Source of the DNA: Curtobacterium sp. S6
GTDB taxonomy: Bacteria; Actinomycetota; Actinomycetes; Actinomycetales; Micrococcaceae
NCBI RefSeq assembly: GCF_000710345.2
Contig: NZ_KL537414.1
Span: forward strand, 82,965 to 146,964
DNA: 64,000 bases
Direction: 5' to 3'
In this document: one piece after another, positions 29,651-38,244 of the stretch
Layout: each line of letters opens with the position of its first letter
How positions within the stretch are numbered: position 1 is the stretch's first letter
Notes under the pieces: model-generated
Databases searched by the model: none
What the model was told of the DNA's origin: nothing
The model's input: the letters and a program-made list of their open reading frames with translations, nothing else
Program-made: the position numbers and the translations under genes

Positions 29651-30253
29651 GTGACTCAGAATTCTCAGGAACACGAACCGCACGGCTTCGGCGTGAGCGC
29701 GGAGACCTTGGCCCCGACTCCGCTGGATGTGCGGGTTCTTTCTCGCCAATTGGGCCGGCCGGTGCGCGACGTCGTGGAAATTCCCGCGCGGTGCGTGTGC
29801 GGCAACCCTCTGGTCGCCGCCACGGCTCCGCGCCTGGCCAACGGCACACCGTTTCCCACGGTCTTTTACCTGGCCCATCCCGTGATTACCCAGGCGGCTT
29901 CGCGGCTCGAGGCCGCCGGCCTGATGTACGAGATGACAGATAGCGTCGCCTCGGATCCCGAGCTGGCCGCCGCCTACGAGGCCGCCCACCGCAACTATCT
30001 CGCCGAGCGCGAGAGGATTCGCGTGGCCTCCGGAACGGATCCGGTCCCCGAAATCGAGGGGATCTCGGCCGGCGGCATGCCGGAACGGGTCAAGTGTTTG
30101 CACGCGGTCCTGGGCCACACCCTTTCCGTGGGGACGGGTATTAACCCCTTCGGTGACCAGACCCTTCGCTCGATCCGACAGTGGTGGACCCCCGAACAGT
30201 GCGCGTGCGATCCGTCGTGGCGCGACGACCCGGCGGCCGGCAACCAGTCCTAA
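29651..30253 (+). CDS. DUF501 protein
   Basis: The 200-residue protein matches the DUF501 family by its central motifs ARCVCGNPLVAATAPRL, GTPFPTVFYLAHPVITQAAS and ERVKCLHAVLGHTLSVG, followed by NPFGDQTL and a C-terminal Trp/Cys-rich end. Function is unknown; the conserved cysteines and histidines suggest a metal or redox site. A GTG start is supported by AAGGAA upstream. It lies between ftsB and ppx, the order also remembered for M. tuberculosis Rv1024-Rv1026, which implies a conserved but undefined link. Confidence 0.88.
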   Translation: MTQNSQEHEPHGFGVSAETLAPTPLDVRVLSRQLGRPVRDVVEIPARCVCGNPLVAATAPRLANGTPFPTVFYLAHPVITQAASRLEAAGLMYEMTDSVASDPELAAAYEAAHRNYLAERERIRVASGTDPVPEIEGISAGGMPERVKCLHAVLGHTLSVGTGINPFGDQTLRSIRQWWTPEQCACDPSWRDDPAAGNQS

Positions 30254-30268
30254 GGAGAGGGAAACCCC

Positions 30269-31237
30269 ATGCGCGTTGGCGCGATTGACTGCGGAACGAA
30301 CTCCATCCGCTTGCTGATAGCCGAGGTCGAGAAGCATCCGACCGAAGGCTCTCCCCGCAAGGTCGAGGACCTCGTGCGCGAGATGCGCATCGTCCGCCTG
30401 GGCGCCGGCGTCGACGCCACGGGCTGGCTCTCCCAGGCGGCCCTCGACCGGACGTTCCAGGCCACCGAGGAATACGCTCGGCTCCTGAAGAAGCACAAGG
30501 TCAAGCACGTCCGCATGGTCGCCACGAGCGCTACCCGCGACGCCGGGAACCGCGAGGCCTTCATCGAGGGGATCTCCGAACGCCTCGGGGGCGTGAAGCC
30601 GGAGGTGATCTCCGGGGTCGAGGAAGCGGAGCTGTCCTTCTTGGGGGCCGCCGCGACGGTCGACGCCGTCCGATCGGGGCGCTCCTTGGTCGTCGACGTC
30701 GGCGGGGGTTCCACGGAATTCGTCCTCGGCGACGAACACGGGGTCGTGGCCTCCCGCTCGGTCAATATCGGCAGCGTCCGGCTGACGGAACGCCACCTGA
30801 GCTCGAATCCACCGACCGAAAGCCAAATTCGGCGAGTCGTGAACGACGTCGACGCCGCCCTGACCACGGTGCTCGATTCCGTTCCGATCCCCACCGCGGA
30901 TCGTCTGATCGGGCTCGCCGGTTCGGTCACCACCGTCACCGCGCAGGCCCTCGGGCTCGAGACCTACGACGCCGAGCGCATCCACGCGCACGAATCGCCG
31001 ATCTCCGAGATCGAATCCGCCGCGCGGAGCCTGACCCTCATGACTAAGTCCGAGCGGGCCGCCCTGGGGTTCATGCACGAGGGCCGCGCCGACGTCATCG
31101 GCGCGGGCGCGCAGATTTGGTCGCGCATCGCCGAGCGCGTGCGGGGCATGACGGATGGACGGATCTCGACCGCCATCACCAGCGAACACGACATCCTGGA
31201 CGGAATCGCCCTGTCCGTCGCGGAACCTCGGAAGTAG
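30269..31237 (+). CDS. ppx: Exopolyphosphatase / guanosine pentaphosphatase family protein
   Basis: The 322-residue protein belongs to the Ppx/GppA actin-like ATPase superfamily, which hydrolyses polyphosphate or pppGpp. Visible motifs are the phosphate-1 loop AIDCGTNSIRLLIAEV, the segment VATSATRDAGNREAF, the phosphate-2 loop VVDVGGGSTEFVLG and the adenosine-type motif GLAGSVTTVTAQ. It is of the short single-module type (about 300 residues) usual in Actinobacteria. GGAGAGG precedes the ATG, 15 bases after DUF501. A subtilase gene follows after eight bases. Confidence 0.92.
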   Translation: MRVGAIDCGTNSIRLLIAEVEKHPTEGSPRKVEDLVREMRIVRLGAGVDATGWLSQAALDRTFQATEEYARLLKKHKVKHVRMVATSATRDAGNREAFIEGISERLGGVKPEVISGVEEAELSFLGAAATVDAVRSGRSLVVDVGGGSTEFVLGDEHGVVASRSVNIGSVRLTERHLSSNPPTESQIRRVVNDVDAALTTVLDSVPIPTADRLIGLAGSVTTVTAQALGLETYDAERIHAHESPISEIESAARSLTLMTKSERAALGFMHEGRADVIGAGAQIWSRIAERVRGMTDGRISTAITSEHDILDGIALSVAEPRK

Positions 31238-31245
31238 GCCGGGCC

Positions 31246-32685
31246 GTGGTCCGAGGGCATGCGGTTCGAACGGTCGCCGCGCTGATCGCCGCGGCCGTCC
31301 TGGGGGTGGGAATGGTGCCCGGCGCTGCGGCGGACCCGGCCCCGTCCGCGACGGCGGGTCCGTCACACGGCGACGACGTGCGCAATCACGAGTATTGGCT
31401 CGACGAACTCGGTATCCGTGACTCGTGGAAGGAATCCACCGGAAAGGGCGTCAAGGTCGCGGTGATCGATACGGGCGTGGACGCGAACCACCCTGACCTC
31501 AAGGGATCGGTCGAGAAGGGCCACGACGTCTCCGGCGGCGGGAGCGACGACGGGTGGAAGCCCATCGGTGCGGAGCCCGAACACGGAACGCTCGTCGCGT
31601 CGATGATCGCCGGTCACGGCCACGACGGTCGCGACGCCGACCAGGCGCCGGCGGGCGAGCCCGGCAAGGGCGCGGGCGTCATCGGGGTGGCCCCCGGCTC
31701 CACGATCATCCCGATTTCCACGTGGCTGGGCACGGAGAATCCCGGTGGGGTCAGCGTGGATGAGCAGATTCCCCGCGCGGTCAAACAGGCGGTGGACTCC
31801 GGCGCTCAAGTGATCAACCTGTCCATCGGATCCTCGAAGACCACCTGGCCGGAGTCGTGGGACTCCGCGTTTCAATACGCCCAGGACCACGACGTCGTGG
31901 TGGTCGCCTCCGCGGGCAACAGGGGCTCCGGGGTCACGCAGGTCGGTGCTCCGTCGACGATCCCCGGGGTTGTCTCGGTGGGCGGCATCGACCGGGACGG
32001 CAAGGCGTCCTGGGACTCGTCCTCCCAGGGGATATCCATCGCGGTGAGCGCCCCGAGCGAAGACCTGATCGGGGCGATGCCCGAAAATAAGTACGGGCTC
32101 TGGTCGGGTACCTCGGGCTCGGCCCCGATGGTCTCGGGAATCGTCGCGCTCATGCGGCAGAAATATCCGCACGAGTCCGCCTCGCAGATCATTCAGCGAC
32201 TCATCAAGACGGCCAAGGACCAGGGGGACCCCGGGCGGGACCCGAAATACGGTTTCGGCGTCGTGGACCCGGCGGCGGCGTTGACCCGGAAGGTCGACGT
32301 CTCCGGGGTTCACGAGAACCCGCTCGGATCCGTGGCGGCCTGGGCCAAGATCCACCGTCGCGCCGAGCCGAGCGATGAGCCGAGCGAGCCGCCGCAGGCC
32401 AAGCACGCGGTGGGGGAGAAGATCGACCCGGTCGCCGCGCCCCGGCCCGAACCGGGGCCGCGCCTTAACCTGATGCTGCCCGTGGTCCTGATCGCCGCCG
32501 TGGCCGCGTGGATGTGTTTGCTCGCGGCCGGGACCGTCGCCAGATTGCGGCGGATACTGGGATCGCCGCCACATCCACCGCACAGGGTCCTGATGGAATA
32601 CTGGGGGTGGGGCCGTCGTCGGGGGCGGGGTCCCGATGGATCGGCGCACAACCGATCTGTGGATTTTTGGGGTCCGAGGTCATGA
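31246..32685 (+). CDS. Membrane-anchored subtilisin-like (S8, mycosin-like) serine protease
   Basis: The 479-residue protein has a signal peptide (VRTVAALIAAAVLGVGMV, cleavage after GAAA). The S8 catalytic triad is present as VAVIDTGVDANHPDL (Asp), EHGTLVASMIAGHG (His) and GTSGSAPMVSGI (Ser). A Pro/Glu-rich linker and one C-terminal TM helix (LPVVLIAAVAAWMCLLAAG) follow, so the protease domain should lie outside the membrane. This layout is that of mycosins, but no type VII secretion genes are nearby, so a general envelope protease is equally likely. The GTG at 31246 is chosen to give a clean signal peptide; its ribosome-binding site is weak. It follows ppx by eight bases. Confidence 0.85.
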   Translation: MVRGHAVRTVAALIAAAVLGVGMVPGAAADPAPSATAGPSHGDDVRNHEYWLDELGIRDSWKESTGKGVKVAVIDTGVDANHPDLKGSVEKGHDVSGGGSDDGWKPIGAEPEHGTLVASMIAGHGHDGRDADQAPAGEPGKGAGVIGVAPGSTIIPISTWLGTENPGGVSVDEQIPRAVKQAVDSGAQVINLSIGSSKTTWPESWDSAFQYAQDHDVVVVASAGNRGSGVTQVGAPSTIPGVVSVGGIDRDGKASWDSSSQGISIAVSAPSEDLIGAMPENKYGLWSGTSGSAPMVSGIVALMRQKYPHESASQIIQRLIKTAKDQGDPGRDPKYGFGVVDPAAALTRKVDVSGVHENPLGSVAAWAKIHRRAEPSDEPSEPPQAKHAVGEKIDPVAAPRPEPGPRLNLMLPVVLIAAVAAWMCLLAAGTVARLRRILGSPPHPPHRVLMEYWGWGRRRGRGPDGSAHNRSVDFWGPRS

Positions 32686-32785
32686 AGCTGTGTGTTGCTC
32701 GATAGCGGCGTAATGTTTTCGGTGGCATCATGGGGAATCGAGATCGTCGAATCCCACACGAAACCAAGGGAGTAGCATTTTTACC

Positions 32786-34171
32786 ATGTCTTTTAATCAA
32801 GTGGCGAACGACCGCCCTCGTGTCCTGATCGTCGGCGGAGGTTACGTCGGCTTCACCGTCGCCAAGCAGATTCAGTCTGCGATCAAGGCCTCGGGCGGCG
32901 TCGTGACCGTCGTCGACCCGAATCCGTACATGACCTACCAGCCCTTCCTCCCCGAGGTTGCCGCTGGCCAGATCGAGGGTCGTCACGCGGTGGTTCCGCT
33001 GCGTCAGCACCTCCCCGGATGCGAGATTCTGGGTGCCAGCGTCGAGAAGATCGACCACAAAACCAAGACCGCTACTCTGCGCGCCAATGACGCCGGTGAC
33101 ACCTACGACCTCAAGTACGACCAGATCGTCGTGGCCGCCGGTTCGGTGACTCGCGCCTTCCCGATCCCGGGCCTGGCGGAGAACGCCATCGGCATGAAGA
33201 CCATCGAAGAGGCCGTGCACGTGCGCAACTGGGTCCTCGACCGGATCGAGACCGCCTCGTTGCTCAAGGACGAAGACGCTCGCCGTCGCGCCCTGACCTT
33301 CGTCGTGGTGGGCGGCGGTTTTGCCGGCGTCGAGACCATCGCCGAGCTCGAGGACATGGCCCGCGACGCCGTATCCCGCAACTCGCGTCTGCGCGTCTCG
33401 GACCTGCGCTTCGTCATGGTGGAGGCCATGGGCCGCATCATGCCCGAGGTCCCCGAAGACCGCGCGGAATCCGTCGTGGCGCACCTGCGCTCCCGCGGCA
33501 TCGAGGTTCTGCTGAACACCTCCCTGGGTGAGGTCGACGGCGACACCTGCAAGCTGATCAATATGTCGGATAAGTCCCCCGCGGGCGAGGTCGAGACCCA
33601 GACCCTGATCTGGACCGCCGGCGTCATGGCCGCGCCGTTCCTGAAGAATTCCTCCCTTCCGATCGACGAGCGCGGACGCGTCCGCGTGGGCGCGGATCTC
33701 CGCGTCACCGGGGACGAGGGCGTCGTGGAAGGCGCCTGGGCCGCCGGCGACAACGCCGCGGTTCCGGACCTGACCGGCAAGGGCCCGGGCGGCTTCTGCG
33801 TCCCGAACGCTCAGCACGCCTCGCGCCAGGCCATGACCCTTGCGGCCAACCTGTTGGCCGCACGCAACGGCGGTGAGCTCAAGGACTACTACCACGAGAA
33901 CATCGGCGCGGTTGCCGGTCTCGGTGCTTACAAGGGCGTCGCCAACATCAAGGGTCGCTCCTTCGAAGGGCCCCTCGCGTGGCTGATGCACCGTGGATAC
34001 CACGGCATGGCTATCCCGACGGTCGAGCGGACCACCCGCGTGGCCGCCAACTGGGTCCTCAGCCTCGTGTTCGGTCGTGACACCTCTCCGATCCGCAACG
34101 AGCGCACCCCGCGTCTGCCCTTCCAGGAGGCCACCAACACGGCCCCCGAAGAAACCAAGTCGCACCTGTAA
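32786..34171 (+). CDS. ndh: Type II NADH dehydrogenase (NDH-2)
   Basis: This 461-residue peripheral membrane flavoprotein passes electrons from NADH to quinone without proton pumping. The N-terminal FAD motif VLIVGGGYVGFTVAKQ, the middle NAD motif FVVVGGGFAGVETIAEL, and AAGDNAAVPD (second FAD motif) are clear. So are the substrate-side sequences YMTYQPFLPEVAAG and GAVAGLGAYKGVANIKG, and a C-terminal amphipathic stretch. AGGGAG lies upstream of the ATG. Together with Sdh it supplies the quinone pool. Confidence 0.95.
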   Translation: MSFNQVANDRPRVLIVGGGYVGFTVAKQIQSAIKASGGVVTVVDPNPYMTYQPFLPEVAAGQIEGRHAVVPLRQHLPGCEILGASVEKIDHKTKTATLRANDAGDTYDLKYDQIVVAAGSVTRAFPIPGLAENAIGMKTIEEAVHVRNWVLDRIETASLLKDEDARRRALTFVVVGGGFAGVETIAELEDMARDAVSRNSRLRVSDLRFVMVEAMGRIMPEVPEDRAESVVAHLRSRGIEVLLNTSLGEVDGDTCKLINMSDKSPAGEVETQTLIWTAGVMAAPFLKNSSLPIDERGRVRVGADLRVTGDEGVVEGAWAAGDNAAVPDLTGKGPGGFCVPNAQHASRQAMTLAANLLAARNGGELKDYYHENIGAVAGLGAYKGVANIKGRSFEGPLAWLMHRGYHGMAIPTVERTTRVAANWVLSLVFGRDTSPIRNERTPRLPFQEATNTAPEETKSHL

Positions 34172-34211
34172 CGATGCTGTTCCCCGCCCCGCGGCGGGAT
34201 CACGCTGATGT

Positions 34212-34243
34212 CACCCCGCACCGCCCCCGGACGCTGCGGGGTG
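34212..34243 (+). terminator. Hairpin between ndh and the tRNA gene
   Basis: A perfect 9-bp inverted repeat CACCCCGCA/TGCGGGGTG (34212-34220 and 34235-34243) with a 14-base loop lies after ndh, six bases before the tRNA. It lacks a T tract, so it may be a weak terminator or a processing structure. Confidence 0.4.
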
Positions 34244-34248
34244 GCCTC

Positions 34249-34325
34249 GCCCCAGTAGCCCAATCGGCAGAGGCAGCGGACTTAAAATCCGTTCAGTGTG
34301 GGTTCGAGTCCCACCTGGGGTACCA
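34249..34325 (+). tRNA. tRNA with UAA anticodon (leucine codon UUA), short variable loop
   Basis: A complete cloverleaf of 77 bases including encoded CCA. Acceptor arms are 34249-34255 and 34315-34321 with a G1-U72 wobble and discriminator A. The D arm has GG at 34266-34267, the anticodon stem is 34276-34280/34288-34292 and the anticodon is TAA (34283-34285). The T arm is GTGGG-TTCGAGT-CCCAC. The variable region is only five bases (TCAGT, 34293-34297), the class I form, whereas leucine tRNAs normally have a long class II variable arm. By anticodon it reads UUA; its charging identity is therefore uncertain. Confidence 0.88.
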
Positions 34326-34483
34326 AGAGTTCAATTTTCATCACCCGAGAGCGTACGCGGCCGGACGGCCTGCCCACACACCTCGGCGGTCTGTAGAATG
34401 AAGCAGACACCGGTTCGTCCCGGCGCGCGTTCGTGATCGTTGCGCGACCGATGTGAACCGCCGCTTGAGAATTGAGGAATCCC

Positions 34484-35374
34484 ATGGGACGTGGAAATCC
34501 CCTGATCAGGCGCATGGATCAAAATGCGCAGCGCAACGACTACGCTCACGCCGGGCAGCGAGCCCCGTACGGCCAGCAGCCCGGTTACGGCCAGCAGGCT
34601 CCCTACGGCCAGCAGCCCGGGTACGGGCAGGGGCAACAGCAGTACGGCCAAGGCCAGTACGCGGCCAGCGCCGACTCGCTGAACCAGATGTACAACGCCC
34701 CCGCGGCGGGTCCCCAGGATACCCAGCGGGCCACGATGGACGACGTCGTCGTCAAGACCCTCAGCATGTTGGGTCTTATCGCCGTGGGCGGTGCCGTCGG
34801 GTGGTTCTTGGGAATCATCGGCATCGTCTTCGGCGTCATCGGCTTCGTTCTTGCGATGATCGTGATCTTCAAGAAAAAGGTCTCGCCGGGCCTCATCATT
34901 GCCTATTCGGTGTGCGAGGGTGCATTCCTCGGCGCATTGTCGAAGACCTTCGAATCGCAATTTGGCGGCATTGTCCTGATGGCCGTGGTGTCCACGCTCG
35001 TGGTCTTCCTCGGAATGCTCGCTCTCTTCGCCAAGGGGGTGCGCGTTTCCGGCAGGGTCGCCAAGATTGTCGGCATCGGCATGATCGCTTACCTCATCTT
35101 CATGGTGGGAAATATTTTCTATGGCGCCTTTACCGGCCACTCGATGCGAGAAGTCACCGTTTTCGGTATCCCGCTCGGCGTGATCATCGGTTTGCTCGCG
35201 GTCATCATGGCCTGCGTGTGCCTGATCTCTGACTTCCAGCACATCGATGGCGCGCTCAAGGCCGGGGTCCCGCAGAAGGAATCCTGGCGCTTGGCCTTTG
35301 GCCTGATCCTCACCGTCGTGTGGCTGTACGTCGAGATTCTTCGCCTGCTCAGCTATTTCATGCCGAGGAATTAG
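34484..35374 (+). CDS. Bax inhibitor-1/YccA-like multi-pass membrane protein
   Basis: The 296-residue protein has a hydrophilic N-terminus with tandem Tyr-Gly-Gln-Gln repeats (about 27-58), then about seven transmembrane helices. Family-like sequence appears in TLSMLGLIAVGGAVGWFLG, PGLIIAYSVCEGAFLGALS, IYGAFTG-like loops, DFQHID and VWLYVEILRLLSYF. BI-1/YccA relatives are linked to calcium leak or protease control, but the role here is unknown. The ATG at 34484 has GAGGAAT a few bases upstream. It stands as a single gene between the tRNA and a terminator with a UUCG loop. Confidence 0.85.
   Translation: MGRGNPLIRRMDQNAQRNDYAHAGQRAPYGQQPGYGQQAPYGQQPGYGQGQQQYGQGQYAASADSLNQMYNAPAAGPQDTQRATMDDVVVKTLSMLGLIAVGGAVGWFLGIIGIVFGVIGFVLAMIVIFKKKVSPGLIIAYSVCEGAFLGALSKTFESQFGGIVLMAVVSTLVVFLGMLALFAKGVRVSGRVAKIVGIGMIAYLIFMVGNIFYGAFTGHSMREVTVFGIPLGVIIGLLAVIMACVCLISDFQHIDGALKAGVPQKESWRLAFGLILTVVWLYVEILRLLSYFMPRN
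34564..34660 (+). repeat. In-gene tandem repeat encoding YGQQ/PGYGQ units
   Basis: Units of the type TACGGCCAGCAG recur four to six times with small changes. They encode PYGQQPGYGQQ-like peptide repeats in the N-terminus of the BI-1-like protein. Such tracts are prone to copy-number change. Confidence 0.8.
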
Positions 35375-35403
35375 CGCGATCTGCAGGATTTATTGCCTGA
35401 ATG

Positions 35404-35437
35404 ATGCGGGGCCTCACCTTCGGGTGAGGCCCCGCAT
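35404..35437 (+). terminator. Terminator after BI-1-like gene
   Basis: A perfect 15-bp inverted repeat (35404-35418 and 35423-35437) closed by a TTCG tetraloop follows the stop by 30 bases. No long T tract follows; the next promoter begins within five bases. Confidence 0.75.
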
Positions 35438-35440
35438 CCG

Positions 35441-35468
35441 TTGATGACCGGTCTCCTGCCTTTATGAT
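35441..35468 (+). promoter_or_regulatory. Promoter of AI-2E permease gene (leaderless)
   Basis: TTGATG (35441-35446) and TATGAT (35463-35468) are spaced by 16 bases. The ATG at 35476 follows after seven bases, placing the transcript start at the start codon. No Shine-Dalgarno site fits between the upstream terminator and the gene. Confidence 0.6.
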
Positions 35469-35475
35469 GAAACCC

Positions 35476-36813
35476 ATGACATCGATCTCGCGAGTGACCT
35501 CAGAAAATACCCCCGAGGTCCACCTGGACCACAGCGGGGGATCGTCCCAGCGTTCCCACAGCCCAGATATTCCCTACGGCCTCAACGTCGCGGCGGCCTG
35601 GTCGTGGCGACTCATCGTCATCCTGACCATGGCCGGCGTGCTGGTGTACCTGTCGAAAAGCGTCAGCACGATCATCACCGCGGTCCTGGTCGCGGCGCTG
35701 ATCGCCGGACTGCTCTCACCCTTCGTGTTGTGGTTCCGCAGCAAGAAGATCGGCGCGGGCATCGCGACGGCCATCGTAGAACTTGGCGCCATCATCCTGG
35801 TCGTCGGACTGTTGACGTTGGTGGGCCAGCAGCTGGTCAAGGGCTTCTCGGAGCTCTCGGATCAGGTTGTCTCCGGCTACCACCAGCTGATGTCGTGGCT
35901 GTCCGATGGCCCGTTGCAGCTGTCCGTGGATCAGGTGGATAACGCGATCAGCTCGGTCACGAGCGCCGCCAAGGGCCACTCGAGCCAGCTGCTCAGCGGC
36001 GCCGCCGCGGCCGGCTCCACGGCCGGCGAAATCGGCACGGGCCTGCTCATCGTCCTGTTCACCCTGATCTTCTTCCTCCTGGAAGGCGAACAGATCTGGC
36101 TGTTCTTGGTGAAGCTCCTGCCTCGTAAGGCACGGACGGCCGTCAACGGCGCCGGACGCCGTGGCTGGCACTCGCTGGTCTCCTACACGCGCGTCCAGGT
36201 CCTGGTGGCCTTTGTCGATGCCCTGGGCATCGGGATCGCGGCCCTGATCCTCGGTGTGCCGCTGGCGTTCCCCTTGGGCGTGCTGGTCTTCCTGAGCTCC
36301 TTCATCCCGGTGATCGGCGCCCTGGTTTCGGGTGTCATCGCCGTCTTGCTCGCCCTGGTGGCCAACGGCCCGATCAACGCGCTGATCATGTTGATCGCGG
36401 TTCTCCTGGTTCAGCAGATCGAATCCCACATCCTTCAGCCCCTCGTGATGGGCAAGGCCGTGTCCCTGCACCCGCTCGCCGTGGTGCTCGCGGTCGCCCT
36501 GGGGTCCATGGTCTTGGGCATTCTGGGCGCCCTGTTCGCGGTGCCGGTACTGGCGGTCGTCAACACCGTGGTGCGATACCTCGCCAACCGCGAGTGGGAG
36601 CACGACGAGAACATTCGGACCACGCCCTTTGCGTATCAATGGGAGATCGACAAGCGGAAAAAGAAGTCCGCCGCCCAAGAGGCCAAACAAAAGCTCAAGA
36701 AGGCCGGTCGCAAGGCCTCCCAGGACGAATCGGAGAAGCAGCCCGTCGATGCGGGTGTCCACGAATCGGACGACACGGACGCGACGTCGACCACCGGCTC
36801 CGAGCGCAAGTAA
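35476..36813 (+). CDS. AI-2E family (PerM/TqsA-like) membrane permease
   Basis: The 445-residue protein has a hydrophilic N-terminus (~40 residues), about eight transmembrane helices and a Lys-rich cytoplasmic tail. The family core shows as LPRKARTAVNGAGRRGW, SYTRVQVLVAFVDALGIGIAA, GVLVFLSSFIPVIGALVSGV and the highly conserved QQIESHILQPLVMGKAVSLHPLA-type region. Members export small molecules or ions or support division, and the substrate here is unknown. ATGs at 35464 and 35467 overlap the -10 element TATGAT, so 35476 is taken as a leaderless start. Confidence 0.88.
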   Translation: MTSISRVTSENTPEVHLDHSGGSSQRSHSPDIPYGLNVAAAWSWRLIVILTMAGVLVYLSKSVSTIITAVLVAALIAGLLSPFVLWFRSKKIGAGIATAIVELGAIILVVGLLTLVGQQLVKGFSELSDQVVSGYHQLMSWLSDGPLQLSVDQVDNAISSVTSAAKGHSSQLLSGAAAAGSTAGEIGTGLLIVLFTLIFFLLEGEQIWLFLVKLLPRKARTAVNGAGRRGWHSLVSYTRVQVLVAFVDALGIGIAALILGVPLAFPLGVLVFLSSFIPVIGALVSGVIAVLLALVANGPINALIMLIAVLLVQQIESHILQPLVMGKAVSLHPLAVVLAVALGSMVLGILGALFAVPVLAVVNTVVRYLANREWEHDENIRTTPFAYQWEIDKRKKKSAAQEAKQKLKKAGRKASQDESEKQPVDAGVHESDDTDATSTTGSERK

Positions 36814-36870
36814 ATTGATGGAGGCGCCCCACAGGCTGTGGGGCCGAACCCCAGAACGAAGGTTGAATCA

Positions 36871-38121
36871 GTGAATCCTTTGGAGAACCTCCCCGTCCAG
36901 ATCGACGACGTCGAACAGGCCGCCACGCTCGTGGGAAGGATCATTGAACGGACCCCGATTGCTCACTCTCGGGCCATGGAGCGGAAGATCGGCTCGCCGG
37001 TCCACTTCAAGTGCGAGAACCTCCAGCGATCGGGGTCCTTCAAGGTCAGGGGCGCCTACAACCGCATCGCGCAGCTGAGCGACGAGGAGAAGGCCCGCGG
37101 CGTGGTCGCGGCATCGGCCGGCAACCACGCCCAGGGCGTCGCACTGGCTTCCTCCAAGCTCGGCATCGACGCGCGGATCTACATGCCGCAGGGCGCGGCA
37201 TTGCCCAAGATCGCCGCGACCCAGGGGCACGGCGCCCGCGTGGTGCTGCACGGCAACACGGTCGACGAGGCCCTCGCGGAGGCCCAGCGCTACGCCGAAG
37301 AGACCGGCGCGATCTTCGTGCACCCCTTCGATAACAAACACATCATCGCTGGACAGGGCACGCTCGGTCTGGAGATCATCGAGCAGGTGCCCGACGTGGA
37401 CACCATCATCACCGGTGTGGGCGGCGGTGGGCTTCTGGCCGGCGTCGCGATCGCCGCGAAGAGCCACGAGGCGAAGACCGGCAAGAAGATCCGGGTGATC
37501 GGCGTGCAGGCCGAGCACGCGGCCGCCTATCCGCCCTCCCTGGCCGCGGACGCCCTCGTCCCGCTCAAAAAGGTCTCGACCATCGCCGACGGCATCGCGG
37601 TGGGCCGCCCCGGGCAGTTGCCGTTCTCCATCATCAAGGAGCTCGTGGACGACGTCGTGACGGTCACCGAGGACGACCTGGCCAAGGCCCTGATCTTCCT
37701 GATCGAACGGAATAAGCTGGTCGTCGAGCCCGCGGGTGCCGTCGGCGTCGCCGCCCTGATGAACGGCAAGCTCAACGAGTCCTACGGCAATCTCGGTTCC
37801 ACGGTGTGCCTGCTCTCGGGCGGAAACATCGACCCGATGCTCATGCTCAAGGTCATCCAGCGCGGTCTCTCGGCGGCCGGGCGTTACCTCACGGTGAAGA
37901 TCATGCTCACCGACCACCCGGGCGAGCTCCGAGACATCTCGCGCATCATCTCGGAGTGCGACGCCAACGTGACCGGCGTGGACCACACGCGGGTCGGCGG
38001 TTCCCTTTCGATGGGCGACGTCTCGATCACCATCGACATGGAAACCAAGGGCGAGGAACACAGCAACGAGGTGCTCCAGGCCCTCGAGGCCGAAGGGTTC
38101 AAACCCATCGTCGTCGGCTGA
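36871..38121 (+). CDS. ilvA: Threonine ammonia-lyase with C-terminal ACT domain
   Basis: This 416-residue PLP enzyme converts threonine to 2-oxobutanoate. The PLP lysine is in SGSFKVRGAYNR, the phosphate loop is GVGGGGLLAG, and SAGNHAQGVALA and EPAGAVGVAAL are family motifs. The last ~80 residues (ITVKIMLTDHPGELRDI onward) form one ACT domain, the length of the short actinobacterial/catabolic type rather than the two-ACT biosynthetic form, so isoleucine control is uncertain. GTG at 36871 follows AAGG at about ten bases; a small hairpin (36826-36844) lies before it. Confidence 0.92.
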   Translation: MNPLENLPVQIDDVEQAATLVGRIIERTPIAHSRAMERKIGSPVHFKCENLQRSGSFKVRGAYNRIAQLSDEEKARGVVAASAGNHAQGVALASSKLGIDARIYMPQGAALPKIAATQGHGARVVLHGNTVDEALAEAQRYAEETGAIFVHPFDNKHIIAGQGTLGLEIIEQVPDVDTIITGVGGGGLLAGVAIAAKSHEAKTGKKIRVIGVQAEHAAAYPPSLAADALVPLKKVSTIADGIAVGRPGQLPFSIIKELVDDVVTVTEDDLAKALIFLIERNKLVVEPAGAVGVAALMNGKLNESYGNLGSTVCLLSGGNIDPMLMLKVIQRGLSAAGRYLTVKIMLTDHPGELRDISRIISECDANVTGVDHTRVGGSLSMGDVSITIDMETKGEEHSNEVLQALEAEGFKPIVVG

Positions 38122-38183
38122 CCGGGCGGCGTCGCGAGCCCCGCGAGGGGCCCGAGGCGCGACGCACCAAAAATCACGGACGC

Positions 38184-38224
38184 AAAAAGGCCGGGCCCCG
38201 CACGCAGCGGGACCCGGCCTTTGG
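38184..38224. terminator. Bidirectional terminator between ilvA and greA
   Basis: A 16-bp inverted repeat with one mismatch (38186-38201 and 38207-38222, loop of 5) has an A run on its left and a T run on its right, so it can act for both convergent genes. Confidence 0.88.
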
Positions 38225-38244
38225 CTCTTCGGGGAAGATTCCGA

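Noticed and set aside
34564-34660. Possible CRISPR or minisatellite array
   Set aside because: The repeats are in frame, lie inside a coding region, are only about 12-15 bases long and have no unique spacers.
36826-36844. GCCCCACAG/CTGTGGGGC hairpin before ilvA as a terminator or attenuator
   Set aside because: Nearly no loop, no T tract and no leader peptide with Ile/Thr codons; too little to call.
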